From NCBI GenBank assembly GCA_017467845.1, contig JAFUKH010000019.1:1-53409 (forward strand): a DNA stretch of 53,409 nucleotides. Direction: 5' to 3'. The stretch comes from Lachnospiraceae bacterium (GTDB taxonomy: Bacteria; Bacillota; Clostridia; Lachnospirales; Lachnospiraceae). Below the pieces are notes generated by a model, which ran no database searches, had not been told where the DNA came from, and worked only from the letters and a program-made list of their open reading frames with translations. Position 1 is the first letter of the stretch; each line of letters starts with the position of its first letter. This document shows positions 1-8,659 of this stretch, one piece after another. The position numbers and the translations under genes are program-made.

Positions 1-270
1 CCGCTAATTGAGTAGTGGCAATTAGTAATATATAAATCCAATCTTTCAAACACATCTGTTGAAAGGTTTATTAAGGTTACCCTTTTTTAGGAAGCATCTT
101 TTTTAGTAAAATCCCTTGACTTTTAATAGCTAGTCACCTCCTACCTATACAGACGCAAACGAACAATTTATATTTCACTTTATTTAAAATTTTTACAAAA
201 TATTGCATCTCATATTTAAATATGATACGATTATCTCGTAATTAAATTTGAGACGCTGCTATAGTGAGGA
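1..270. other. left-edge intergenic region with two small inverted repeats
   Basis: No credible gene is visible. There are two short inverted repeats: CTAATTG at 4-10 with CAATTAG at 19-25, and CTTTCAA at 43-49 with TTGAAAG at 59-65. A near-perfect Shine-Dalgarno sequence (AGGAGGTGA read on the minus strand, about 134-142) is not followed by any open frame. The region may be the leader or tail of something outside the window. No terminator-like T-run follows either hairpin. Confidence 0.35.
192..247 (+). promoter_or_regulatory. putative promoter and repeated operator-like sites upstream of the regulator
   Basis: A weak -35/-10 pair, TTTACA (192-197) and TTTAAA (215-220), is spaced 17 bp. It overlaps the perfect 14-bp palindrome CATATTTAAATATG (211-224). 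A related direct copy follows: ATCTCATATTTAAAT at 207-221 and ATCTCGTAATTAAAT at 233-247, 26 bp apart. Because the downstream gene encodes a DNA-binding protein, I infer possible autoregulation. The promoter itself is only a weak match. Confidence 0.35.
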
Positions 271-276
271 ATGTCT

Positions 277-678
277 ATGTTTATATATGATAACGAATTT
301 GAAAAGAAAGAATTATTGCTTGGCCTGGGAACGACTTCTCCGGAAGATAAGGTGGAGGATAGTCTGACCGAGATTAATCAGATGATAGACTCTCTTGGAA
401 TCCGCTTTATCCATGACACCACCGCAGGTGGCGAATCCATTCTAAAGATTCAATTTGATACCAAGAAAATTGAAAAAAATAAAAAACGCGGTGCCGGACG
501 TCCCCGGAACTACCGCACTTCTACTTTTTCTTATGGTGATATCTACAAATGGCGCAGCGAAGGTAAAACAACCAAAGAAATCATTGAAACTCTGCACTGC
601 AGCCGTGCAACCTACTACCGCAGACTAAAAGAGGCCAAGGACTGGAACACTTCTGAAGATACCAGATGGCTTGGATAA
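277..678 (+). CDS. small helix-turn-helix DNA-binding protein
   Basis: A 133-aa soluble protein that I do not recognise as a named family. The N-terminal half is acidic and featureless. The middle has a basic AT-hook-like patch (GAGRPR, around residue 75). The C-terminal 45 residues look like a resolvase or Hin-type helix-turn-helix (YKWRSEGKTTKEIIE followed by CSRATYYRRLKEA), so DNA binding is likely. The start is chosen at the second ATG, because the ribosome binding site GTGAGGA directly abuts the ATG at 271 but sits 6 nt from the ATG at 277. It is one of the few plus-strand genes here, stands alone, and is followed by a very long palindrome. No catalytic domain is present. Confidence 0.7.
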   Translation: MFIYDNEFEKKELLLGLGTTSPEDKVEDSLTEINQMIDSLGIRFIHDTTAGGESILKIQFDTKKIEKNKKRGAGRPRNYRTSTFSYGDIYKWRSEGKTTKEIIETLHCSRATYYRRLKEAKDWNTSEDTRWLG

Positions 679-682
679 AATT

Positions 683-901
683 AAGGCTCCTCGTTTGAGT
701 CAATGTCATTTAGTTTTGAAAACGCTCTGTTCCCAAACGATATGTCTTATTCAGACACGTTCTCACTCCGTGAAAAACGTAGCAGTACTAAGCTCGAAAA
801 TACCTCGCTAAGTGCTGACGTTTTTCAAGGGTCTTCATAAGACATATCATTTGCTCACAAAGCAATTCAAAACTAAATGGCATTATCAAACGAGGAGCCT
901 T
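683..901. repeat. 219-bp imperfect palindrome between convergent genes
   Basis: The whole spacer between the regulator and trpB folds back on itself. The tips are a perfect 16-bp inverted pair, AAGGCTCCTCGTTTGA at 683-698 and its complement ending at 901. Further matched blocks are CATTTAGTTTTGAA (left, about 707-720), ATATGTCTTAT (740-750 against 839-849) and GAAAAACGT (772-780 against about 819-827). The centre lies near 797-803. Mismatches favour neither strand. Short T-runs follow in both directions, so it can terminate both flanking genes, but it is far longer than a normal terminator. No target-site duplication is clear. Confidence 0.85.
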
Positions 902-917
902 TTATAATGCAAATATA

Positions 918-2135
918 CTAACGGATTCCGTACTTTTCAATTACATAGTCCATATCCTTATCACCTCTACCAGAAAGGTTAATAAGAATAGAGCCTCTTC
1001 CCATCTCCTTAGCAAGCTTAATACCATAAGCTACAGCATGGGAGCTCTCGATAGCAGGAATAATTCCCTCTAATCTGGAAAGGGTGAAGAATGCATCAAT
1101 TGCTTCTTCGTCGTCGGCAACGCCGTATTTCACTCTTCCAAGGTCATGTAAGAAGGCATGCTCCGGACCGGAAGAAGGATAGTCAAGACCACTTGCTACA
1201 GAATAAACCGGAGCAGGTTCACCATTCTCATCTTTCAGCATGATACTGTTAAAGCCGTGCATAATGCCTTCTGTACCATACATTAAGCTTGCTGCATGGT
1301 CGCCAAGCTTAGGACCTTTACCTAAAGGCTCAACACCATAAATATCAACAGGATCATTTAAGAAGCCTGAGAAGAAACCTGCTGCATTAGAACCGCCGCC
1401 TACACATGCTACGATAGCATCCGGAAGTTCACCGGTCATCTGGGTAAACTGTTCTCTTGCTTCGATACCTACAACGCTCTGGAAGTCACGCACCATCATA
1501 GGGAATGGATGAGGGCCAAGTACGGAACCGATACAATAGATACAATCCTTATATTCCTGGCTGTACGCTTTAAATGCCGCATCTACAGCTTCCTTTAAGG
1601 TTGCAAGACCTTCAGTAACTTCTACTACATTAGCGCCTAAAATCTTCATTCTGGCTACATTGGGAGCCTGCTTCTTAATATCAACAGAACCCATATAAAT
1701 ATCACACTCTAAACCGAAATATGCAGCAGCTGTTGCAAGTGCTACACCATGCTGACCTGCACCGGTTTCAGCGATAATCTTCTTCTTGCCCATGTACTTA
1801 GCAAGAAGAGCTTCACCCATACAGTGATTTAATTTATGTGCACCGGTATGATTTAAATCCTCACGCTTTACATAGAGCTGAACATTACCAAGCTTGTTGG
1901 AAAGTCTCTCTAAATGAGAAATTGGGGTAGGTCTTCCCTGAAAATCTCTACGGATACGACGAAGCTCATTGATAAACTTCGCAGACTTACAGATAGTAAA
2001 ATATGCCTCAGTAATCTCTTCCATCGCATTTTTTAATTCCGGCTCGATATAGCAGCCGCCGTATTTTCCGAAGTAACCATTCGCATCCGGGTAGTTCTTA
2101 AAATATGTGTCAAAATCCACACCATTGTATAACAT
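918..2135 (-). CDS. trpB: tryptophan synthase beta chain
   Basis: A 405-aa PLP enzyme of usual TrpB length. TrpB joins indole to serine to make tryptophan, normally in an alpha2beta2 complex with TrpA. Visible motifs are the Schiff-base lysine in HTGAHKLN (around residue 100), the catalytic glutamate in AETGAGQHG, the phosphate-binding GGGSNA, and the C-terminal SGRGDKD. The start has a strong AGGAGGA site. There is no trpA or other trp gene in the window. Instead it is the last gene of a run downstream of D-lactate dehydrogenase and a 79-aa unknown. It therefore either pairs with a distant TrpA or acts as an indole-salvage enzyme; the sequence cannot separate these. Confidence 0.93.
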   Translation of the reverse strand: MLYNGVDFDTYFKNYPDANGYFGKYGGCYIEPELKNAMEEITEAYFTICKSAKFINELRRIRRDFQGRPTPISHLERLSNKLGNVQLYVKREDLNHTGAHKLNHCMGEALLAKYMGKKKIIAETGAGQHGVALATAAAYFGLECDIYMGSVDIKKQAPNVARMKILGANVVEVTEGLATLKEAVDAAFKAYSQEYKDCIYCIGSVLGPHPFPMMVRDFQSVVGIEAREQFTQMTGELPDAIVACVGGGSNAAGFFSGFLNDPVDIYGVEPLGKGPKLGDHAASLMYGTEGIMHGFNSIMLKDENGEPAPVYSVASGLDYPSSGPEHAFLHDLGRVKYGVADDEEAIDAFFTLSRLEGIIPAIESSHAVAYGIKLAKEMGRGSILINLSGRGDKDMDYVIEKYGIR

Positions 2136-2147
2136 TATGTATTCCTC

Positions 2148-2387
2148 CTACGCATTTTGTGACATTTCTTTTATCTTCTGAAGTAAGTCCAAATCATCCT
2201 GGGTAATCTTAATATTTGCCTGCATTTCTCTGCCCTCGGGAGTAAGTACCTTACATTCTAAGATAGTTCCCTCATGGATGCCTGCCTGAGCCAGAGCAGT
2301 AACAAACTGTATGAATTTCGGATGGTTGTTCTTAAACTTATCAAAATCATTCTTTAATCCGATTAATTGCATTGGATTTAGTGCCAT
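2148..2387 (-). CDS. conserved small protein of unknown function
   Basis: A 79-aa soluble protein that I do not recognise. It is predicted to be mixed alpha/beta, with an amphipathic N-terminal helix (LIGLKNDFDKFKNNHP) and a C-terminal strand-helix (ANIKITQDDLDLLQKIKEM). There are no Cys pairs, signal peptide or membrane segment. It lies 12 bp upstream of trpB and 20 bp downstream of the dehydrogenase gene, so it is very probably translated from the same mRNA. Position alone does not assign a role. Confidence 0.7.
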   Translation of the reverse strand: MALNPMQLIGLKNDFDKFKNNHPKFIQFVTALAQAGIHEGTILECKVLTPEGREMQANIKITQDDLDLLQKIKEMSQNA

Positions 2388-2407
2388 TATATTGTCTCCG
2401 TCCTAAC

Positions 2408-3397
2408 TTAATTTTGTACGAGAATCAGAGGATTCTCTCTCTTGTTCATCATATCATCCACACCCTTAAAGGTCTTGTAAGCCATATTTCTGACCACCTT
2501 TTCACTGTAGAATGCAGTATGTGGTGTAAGAAGTACATTGGGGAAAGAGCGTAAAATCGCCATCTGTCTGTTAGCAATGGCATCTCCCACACGATTAATA
2601 TAATATAAACCGTCCTCTTTCTCAAGTACATCTAAGGCAACATGCCCTATTTTACCAGATTCAATAGCGTCAATCAAAGCATCCGTATCAATCAGGGTTC
2701 CTCTTGCAGTATTAATTAAAATCACACCATCCTTCATCTTAGAAAGGGATTCTTTATTAATCATATGATAATTGTCCGCTGTTGCAGGCGTATGCAGTGT
2801 GATAACATCTGACTGGGCATATAACTCTTCTAAAGATACATACGTAGCATATTTTGCCACTTCCTCATTAGGATAGATATCATAGGCAAGCATCTTACAC
2901 CCAAAGCCGCTTAAGTGCTTAATAACAGTCTTCCCAATCTGACCGGTACCGATAATACCTACGGTACAGTCGCATAAGTCCTTACCGATTTTACCCTTTA
3001 AGGTATAATCCTGTACCTTGGAACGCTCCAAAATATGGCAGATATTACGAAGGCACATCAGAATCATCATGATGGCGTAGTCGGCTACTGTTTCCGGGTC
3101 ATAGCTTACATGGCATACACCTATGCCTATTTCTTTGGCATGCTGTAAATCAATATGATCAAAGCCGATACTACGGGTAGCCACATAGCGCACACCTTGC
3201 TCGTAGAATAAATCCAGCATTTCTTTTCCCATATTGGTAGGTGTCATACTGACAGCATCATAGCCGGCTGCCAGATGGACATTTTCCGGACTGGGATATT
3301 CCGTTGTATAACCGTACTCCGCATGAAACTCTTCGCACAGAGCTTCAAACATTGCCTTTTCATCAAACTCACGCAGACAGTATGCAAAAATCTTCAT
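2408..3397 (-). CDS. ldhA: D-lactate dehydrogenase (D-2-hydroxyacid dehydrogenase family)
   Basis: A 329-aa NAD-dependent cytosolic enzyme that interconverts pyruvate and D-lactate. The N-terminus MKIFAYCLRE is typical of bacterial D-LDH. The Rossmann fingerprint is GIIGTGQIG (around residue 148). Catalytic residues are visible: Arg in NTARG, Glu in the LDVLEKE segment, and His in LTPHTAF. Length is normal for the family. The start has a GGGAGG site. It lies 23 bp downstream of the RNase G/E gene with no terminator, so it is probably in the same transcript. A vancomycin-type VanH role is unlikely, since there is no vanA or vanX neighbour. Confidence 0.88.
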   Translation of the reverse strand: MKIFAYCLREFDEKAMFEALCEEFHAEYGYTTEYPSPENVHLAAGYDAVSMTPTNMGKEMLDLFYEQGVRYVATRSIGFDHIDLQHAKEIGIGVCHVSYDPETVADYAIMMILMCLRNICHILERSKVQDYTLKGKIGKDLCDCTVGIIGTGQIGKTVIKHLSGFGCKMLAYDIYPNEEVAKYATYVSLEELYAQSDVITLHTPATADNYHMINKESLSKMKDGVILINTARGTLIDTDALIDAIESGKIGHVALDVLEKEDGLYYINRVGDAIANRQMAILRSFPNVLLTPHTAFYSEKVVRNMAYKTFKGVDDMMNKRENPLILVQN

Positions 3398-3420
3398 ACT
3401 ATTTTCCTCCCAACGATATA

Positions 3421-4629
3421 TTAATTATTCCATTGTTCCTTAATGGATTTATATCCTTTTTGTCTGGCAATTTCTACAAGTCCCAGAGGAGTCATATCAA
3501 TTACCTGTGTATAGACATGGTCATCTGACACGAAACGTCTCAAATCCTGCAAAATACGTTCATTATCCTCTTTTGATTTCATATTAATAAAATCGATAAT
3601 AATAATCCCGGTCAGATTACGAAGACGAATCTGCAGGGCGATCTCTTTCGCTGCTTCTTTGTTAATACGGTAAATGGAATCCGAGGACGCAGTCTTTTTA
3701 TCAAATTTACCGCTGTTAACATCAATCACATTCATGCTTTCCGTCTGTTCAATCACAATGCTGGCACCGCTTGGAAGCCACACATTGCTGGAAAGAGCCT
3801 CTTTTACCTTGGTTTCCAGACTATAGAGCTTAGGTAATGGCAGCATTTCATCTTCATAAAACCGAACTGTAGTCTCTGTCTTCAGCTCTTTCAATGCCTC
3901 TGTGTCATCCGTAACGATCTCATCATAGGCTGTGGTTCCGAAATATGCCAAGGCCTTAGAATATACCGATGGTGGAGACTGCAAACAGCTAAAGCAGGTC
4001 TGATATTTTGCTCGAATGACCAAGTCAATAAACTTACGGTGGGTTTCCTGAAGCAGCTTAATATACTCCTCAGGCCCTATTTCTTCCAGCATTGCCAGTG
4101 AAGCGGTGCGTAGCACCAGTCCATAGGCGGGCATATCCGAATTTTGTATCAAAATATCCTCGGAATCAATAATCCCATGTTCTCTCAGAAGTCTCTTCAG
4201 CCCTTCCCTGCACTCCTTGGAAAGCTTAGAAGAAATCCCAAGCTTAGGACTACCCAAGGAAAAAGCAAAATAGTCTGTAGATAAATTGATTTTCGTGGTT
4301 AGGCCTGCCTGTTTGGTTTTGATCGCATCCCTTTGCACCTGCACCAAAAGCTCATCCTCCTGCAAAATGCGACCATCACCGGGGCGATTTAACAGATAGG
4401 CATTCTCTGCTTCTTTTAAGGATAGGAAGCAAAGTTCACCACCTTCAATTTCAACAAAGCATGCTCCGATATTCTTTACGACATTTTTAACTTTTCCGAT
4501 GTAAACGGCTCCTACCTTACTTAAGCCTTTTTGCTCAAGGACATATAATCCGGTAAGACGATTATCATCTATGAGAGCAGCTATTTTTTTATCAAAGCAG
4601 TTAGTAAATAATAATTTTTTCTGGCTCAT
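3421..4629 (-). CDS. ribonuclease G/E family endoribonuclease, short form
   Basis: A 402-aa cytosolic endoribonuclease for RNA processing and decay. An N-terminal S1-type segment (VGAVYIGKVKNVVKNIGA) precedes the DNase I-like catalytic domain. Its two metal-binding aspartates are in NVIDVNSGKFD and IIIIDFINMK. The protein stops shortly after GLVEIARQKG, so it lacks the CPxCxG zinc-link and small domain of E. coli RNase E and G. The start is ambiguous: an ATG at 4659 lies inside the upstream gene, while the ATG at 4629 is 4 nt past the upstream stop and gives a family-like N-terminus. I prefer 4629, with translational coupling. It follows the TIGR03960 and TIGR03936 genes, a standard clostridial arrangement. 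Confidence 0.85.
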   Translation of the reverse strand: MSQKKLLFTNCFDKKIAALIDDNRLTGLYVLEQKGLSKVGAVYIGKVKNVVKNIGACFVEIEGGELCFLSLKEAENAYLLNRPGDGRILQEDELLVQVQRDAIKTKQAGLTTKINLSTDYFAFSLGSPKLGISSKLSKECREGLKRLLREHGIIDSEDILIQNSDMPAYGLVLRTASLAMLEEIGPEEYIKLLQETHRKFIDLVIRAKYQTCFSCLQSPPSVYSKALAYFGTTAYDEIVTDDTEALKELKTETTVRFYEDEMLPLPKLYSLETKVKEALSSNVWLPSGASIVIEQTESMNVIDVNSGKFDKKTASSDSIYRINKEAAKEIALQIRLRNLTGIIIIDFINMKSKEDNERILQDLRRFVSDDHVYTQVIDMTPLGLVEIARQKGYKSIKEQWNN

Positions 4630-4633
4630 TTGT

Positions 4634-5344
4634 TTATTCAATGTCTGTACCAATAGCATCTAAGGGTACAAGACGTCTTCTCTTATTTTTCTTGGCCACA
4701 TTGGTGTAGGTATCATTACGGTGAATCAGCAGTGCATTTTCCTGTAGAGTTTCACCATGGCCGGCAAGAAATGCCTCAATCACCTGTACGGGCTTGATAT
4801 TGCCCGCAGAAGAGGCGTCAACCAGCATATAGATACTTTTATCCTCAAAGGCCTTACATTCGTAAATCCCGGGTTTTAAATCGATTTCCAGGGTACTCTT
4901 CTTGGTTTCCTTGGTAATCATAATGCTTTCCTGTGCCATAAAGGCAGGAAGTTCACGGATGTAATCAAATCCAGGCTCTCTTCCCTCACGGAAACGTACG
5001 GTATAGCTGGCGGCAGCAACAGAAGCCATAGCATTGCCGGCTCCATCCGGAAGCTCCTTCACTGATACTACTTCAATACCATATACAGATGCGTCATTTA
5101 ATCGCTTCATCATGTCCTGACTGGTGGTTACGCTGTGACATTCAATATCCATATATTCACCGTCACTAGTAAGTCCTACCCCAAGAGGTGCCGCAAAGGA
5201 CATAATCTGGTGAGGACTAAAGCCCTGGGAATATGCAATATCTATTTCCGCACGGCGGATACATTTCTGGAAAAAGCGCATTACATCCAAATGTCCGATA
5301 AATCTGACAGGACCATATTTTTTGAACTTAATTCTTACCTTCAA
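4634..5344 (-). CDS. TIGR03936-family radical-SAM-linked protein (DUF2344)
   Basis: A 236-aa soluble protein of the family always found beside, or fused to, the TIGR03960 radical SAM enzyme. Its function is not established; the genomic link suggests RNA or ribosome modification. Family signatures are the N-terminal VRFIGHLDVMRFFQK and the following SQGFSPHQ motif. The start is a TTG at 5344, preceded by the strong site GGAGGAGG inside the last codons of the upstream gene (17-bp overlap). A longer GTG start at 5374 would overlap the partner by 47 bp and place that site inside the gene. The C-terminus is basic. Confidence 0.85.
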   Translation of the reverse strand: MKVRIKFKKYGPVRFIGHLDVMRFFQKCIRRAEIDIAYSQGFSPHQIMSFAAPLGVGLTSDGEYMDIECHSVTTSQDMMKRLNDASVYGIEVVSVKELPDGAGNAMASVAAASYTVRFREGREPGFDYIRELPAFMAQESIMITKETKKSTLEIDLKPGIYECKAFEDKSIYMLVDASSAGNIKPVQVIEAFLAGHGETLQENALLIHRNDTYTNVAKKNKRRRLVPLDAIGTDIE

Positions 5345-7202
5345 AACAAATACCTCCTCCAAATCTTGCTGCACCGCAGCCCTGACATTTTAATTTGCAG
5401 TTTTCGGAAACGATACCTTCCTGTGCTTTTGCCCATTCACGCTTTAAGAACTCCTTGGTTACACCTGCATCAATGAAATCCCATGGAAGAATCTCTTCTG
5501 TATTACGCTCACGGCTTGCATAGAAGGCAATCTCTAAGCCACATTCCTCCATAGCTTCCAGCCATACGTCATTCTTAAAAAACTCACTCCAGGCATCGTA
5601 AAAGCATCCCTTCTCATAAACCTTCTGAATCACAGCAGCCAGTCTTCTGTCACCACGAGCAAGAACGCCTTCTAACACGCTGGCATCCGCTTCATGGTAA
5701 TTATACTTAATATGCTTCTGATTCAGCTGGGAAGCAATGGCACGCTTTGTCTTATATGCTTTATCAAGAAACTCTTCCTTAGTGCACTGGGGTGCCCACT
5801 GGAAGGGGGTAAATGGCTTAGGAACAAAGAAAGAGGTACTGGTAACAATCTGTACCTTGCCGTTCTTACGTTCTTCCTTAGGAACTACCTCAAAGAAGGT
5901 AGCTGCAATGGCATTGGAAAGCTGCGCAATACCCTCGATATCCTCATCGGTCTCCGTAGGATGTCCCAGCATAAAGTAAAGCTTTACTCTGGTCCAGCCG
6001 CCCTTAAATGCCATGGCAGAACCACTTAGAATCTGCTCCTCGGTAAGTCCCTTATTAATAACATCACGGAGTCTCTGGGTACCGGCCTCAGGCGCAAAAG
6101 TAAGGCTGGATTTGCGAACATCCTGTACCTTGCTCATAACATCCAAAGAAAAAGCATCAATACGAAGAGAAGGCAGGGAAATGTTAATCTTTTTGTTATT
6201 ACATTCCTCAATCAGGAAATCAATAAGTTCCGGAAGCTTTGAATAGTCACTGGAGCTTAAGGAGCTTAAGGAAATCTCCTCATGACCGGTGTTCTTCAGC
6301 ATCTCCACTGCATATTTTTTAAGTACTTCTACATCACGCTCACGAACCGGACGATAAAGCTGACCGGCCTGACAGAAACGACAGCCTCGAATGCAACCTC
6401 TCTGAATCTCAAGGACAACTCTGTCCTGGGTACACTTAATATAAGGCACTACCGGCTTCATTGGATAATAGGTGTCTGAAACATTCATCTCCACTTCTTT
6501 AAGAACAGTGGCAGGAACGCCCTCTCTATTGGGTGCAAAGGAAGAAATTGTCCCATCTTCATTATATGTTACATCATAAAATCTCGGTACATACATACCC
6601 GGAATTTGGGATGCTCTGTATAAGAATTCTTCTCTGGAGAGTCCTTCACTTTTACACTCCTTATAAGTATCTAAAAGTGTTTTATACTGGGTCTCACCCT
6701 CGCCGATGTAGAAAATATCAAAAAAGTCCGCAATCGGTTCCGGATTATAGGTACAAGGACCACCACCGATGACGATTGGATAGCTTTCATCACGATCCTT
6801 TGCAAGAAGGGGAATCTGTGCCAGATCCAGAACCTGCAAAATATTGGTATAACACATCTCATATTGAATGGTGATACCAAGGAAATCAAAATCCTTAATA
6901 GGCTCCTGAGACTCTAACCCAAACAGAGGAATGTTCTCCTCCCTCATAATCTTGTCCAAATCTACCCATGGAGAATATACACGTTCACACCATACGTCCT
7001 CCATTTCATTAAACATGCCGTAGAGAATCTGAATTCCTAAATGGGACATTCCAATCTCATATACATCAGGGAAGCACATCGCAAAGCGGACATTTACCTT
7101 GTCCTTATCTTTTACTACGGCATTCACTTCATTACCGATATACCTGGCAGGCTTTTCAATTTTCATCAAAATATCATCTGATAAAGCAAGCTTTGTATTC
7201 AT
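5328..7202 (-). CDS. TIGR03960-family B12-binding radical SAM protein
   Basis: A 624-aa cytosolic iron-sulfur enzyme. The N-terminal part has a cobalamin-binding-like fold (IGMSHLGIQILYGMFN, then the IGGGPCTYNPEP segment). The radical SAM core has its [4Fe-4S] cysteines in CIRGCRFCQAG (CxxxCxxC, around residue 280). A Cys-rich C-terminus (CKLKCQGCGA) may bind another metal or cluster. The substrate is unknown. The chosen ATG at 7202 has GGAAGG 8 nt upstream; a longer start at 7235 has no site. It is first of the group TIGR03960, TIGR03936, RNase G/E, which points to RNA maturation. Confidence 0.9.
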   Translation of the reverse strand: MNTKLALSDDILMKIEKPARYIGNEVNAVVKDKDKVNVRFAMCFPDVYEIGMSHLGIQILYGMFNEMEDVWCERVYSPWVDLDKIMREENIPLFGLESQEPIKDFDFLGITIQYEMCYTNILQVLDLAQIPLLAKDRDESYPIVIGGGPCTYNPEPIADFFDIFYIGEGETQYKTLLDTYKECKSEGLSREEFLYRASQIPGMYVPRFYDVTYNEDGTISSFAPNREGVPATVLKEVEMNVSDTYYPMKPVVPYIKCTQDRVVLEIQRGCIRGCRFCQAGQLYRPVRERDVEVLKKYAVEMLKNTGHEEISLSSLSSSDYSKLPELIDFLIEECNNKKINISLPSLRIDAFSLDVMSKVQDVRKSSLTFAPEAGTQRLRDVINKGLTEEQILSGSAMAFKGGWTRVKLYFMLGHPTETDEDIEGIAQLSNAIAATFFEVVPKEERKNGKVQIVTSTSFFVPKPFTPFQWAPQCTKEEFLDKAYKTKRAIASQLNQKHIKYNYHEADASVLEGVLARGDRRLAAVIQKVYEKGCFYDAWSEFFKNDVWLEAMEECGLEIAFYASRERNTEEILPWDFIDAGVTKEFLKREWAKAQEGIVSENCKLKCQGCGAARFGGGICFEGKN

Positions 7203-7279
7203 GAAAACATCCTTCCAAAATACGAAGCTAATCATAATAATTCGCCCTTATTTGAATTATTATGCTCAGCTTCTTTAAT

Positions 7280-7316
7280 GCAAAAGAGTCGCATGTGAGT
7301 AACACAAACGACTCTC
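7280..7316 (-). terminator. rho-independent terminator of the his operon
   Basis: The stem AGAGTCG / CGACTCT (7285-7291 and 7309-7315) has an inner TGTG/CACA extension. On the minus strand it is followed by TTTTG. It lies 25 bp downstream of the hisIE stop. Confidence 0.8.
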
Positions 7317-7340
7317 ATAAAGATTATTGTAAAATAAATT

Positions 7341-8624
7341 TTAGCGATTTGCAAGCTCTGTAGTAATCTCTTCCCAGGTAACGTTCTTTTCCGCCATTAA
7401 AACCATCATATGATACAAGAAATCACTGATTTCGTATTTGATTTCGTTTGGATTTGGATTCTTGGCTGCGATAACAATCTCGGTAGCCTCCTCACCTAGC
7501 TTCTTTAAAATCTTATCGATACCCTTGTCAAAGAGATAATTGGTATAAGATCCTTCCTTAGGATGAATCTTTCTGTCCTTGATAACATCAAATACAGATT
7601 CAAATACCTTTAAAGGATTCTCAGCTTCTTCATAATCCTTCTTCACAATTTCGTTAAAGAAACAGCTATAAGCCCCTGTATGACAAGCAGCACCAACCTG
7701 AGAAACCTTAGCTAAAATGGTGTCCTTATCACAATCACAGGTAAGCGACTTCACATACTGAAAATGTCCGCTGGTCTCACCCTTTAACCACTGCTCATTG
7801 CGGCTTCTGCTATAATAATTCATCTTACCGGTCTTTAAGGTATCAAGATATGCTCTCTCATTCATATAAGCCATCTGGAGAACTTCTCCGGTCTTATAAT
7901 CCTGTACAATAACAGGTACCATACCATCAGAGTTCTTCTTAAAGTCCTCCCACTTGTAAGCAGCCTTTAAGGAATTCACTTCCATTCCATTCTGCTCGCA
8001 AAGGTCCTTTAATGCACTGATTTCCTTGGCATTGTCGTTCATTGCATTGCCGGTGATGCCACATACATTCTCATAAGAGAGTACTTCCAACAGCTTGTTT
8101 AAAGCAATCTGCTGTACACAGACGATAGTCGGCAAATCAGATGGTGCTTCTGCCTTCAAAAGGTGAGGATTCAAAAGAACAAGTCCGCTTGCATAATTTT
8201 CGATGCGATCTTTATACTTCTTCATTACCTCATCATCATTGTAGGATACCCAGATTTTCTCTTTACCGAATTTTAAAGATACTTCCTCGGTAATCTCAAT
8301 ATTAGAAAGCTTGCTGTAGTCCAGAACCGCCTTCTTACAACCGGTATAGAGAATCTTCTTTACATCCTCCATACGCTTGATATTACCTGTTCCCATGACA
8401 TCCAGCTCACAGGTCGCACAAATCTCCTTCATAATATCCAGAGACTGGTCGTGTTCGCTGTCAGTTTCTGACATATCGAAAATCAAAAGTTCATCCGCGT
8501 TGTTGTCGCTGTAAAACTTTGCAAGTGCTACAGGATTCTCATTTACAACAGTAGTATCCAGCTGTGATTTCACAGCATTTCCGCGATATAAATAAATACA
8601 GGGAATAAATTTCTTCATATACAT
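7341..8624 (-). CDS. hisIE: HisIE bifunctional enzyme with N-terminal inactive-looking HisA/HisF-like barrel
   Basis: A 427-aa protein in three parts. Residues 1 to about 210 resemble a HisA/HisF (beta-alpha)8 barrel (KKFIPCIYLYRGNAVK). Next is HisI, phosphoribosyl-AMP cyclohydrolase, with metal-binding Cys and His in LTCDCDKDT and AACHTG. Last is HisE, phosphoribosyl-ATP pyrophosphatase (LGEEATEIVIAAKN). HisE and HisI catalyse steps 2 and 3 of histidine synthesis. In the barrel, the Asp of the usual IPCLDV motif is Tyr, and the second catalytic Asp region reads IWVSYNDDE, so it looks catalytically dead. The ATG at 8624 is chosen because AGAGG lies about 10 nt upstream; an in-frame TTG at 8633 is too close to it. 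Last gene of the his operon. Confidence 0.9.
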   Translation of the reverse strand: MYMKKFIPCIYLYRGNAVKSQLDTTVVNENPVALAKFYSDNNADELLIFDMSETDSEHDQSLDIMKEICATCELDVMGTGNIKRMEDVKKILYTGCKKAVLDYSKLSNIEITEEVSLKFGKEKIWVSYNDDEVMKKYKDRIENYASGLVLLNPHLLKAEAPSDLPTIVCVQQIALNKLLEVLSYENVCGITGNAMNDNAKEISALKDLCEQNGMEVNSLKAAYKWEDFKKNSDGMVPVIVQDYKTGEVLQMAYMNERAYLDTLKTGKMNYYSRSRNEQWLKGETSGHFQYVKSLTCDCDKDTILAKVSQVGAACHTGAYSCFFNEIVKKDYEEAENPLKVFESVFDVIKDRKIHPKEGSYTNYLFDKGIDKILKKLGEEATEIVIAAKNPNPNEIKYEISDFLYHMMVLMAEKNVTWEEITTELANR

Positions 8625-8659
8625 TTGTAACAAACCTCTTAAGTAAATTATTGCAGATT

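Noticed and set aside
134-142. Ideal Shine-Dalgarno sequence on the minus strand, perhaps for a holin-like toxin
   Set aside because: No frame downstream encodes a hydrophobic peptide; stops occur within a few codons.
683-901. The long palindrome as an insertion sequence or CRISPR remnant
   Set aside because: It contains no transposase frame, no clear target duplication and no repeat-spacer structure.
5694-6772. Several plus-strand open frames opposite the radical SAM gene
   Set aside because: They are antisense to a gene with complete motifs and have no ribosome binding sites or family character.
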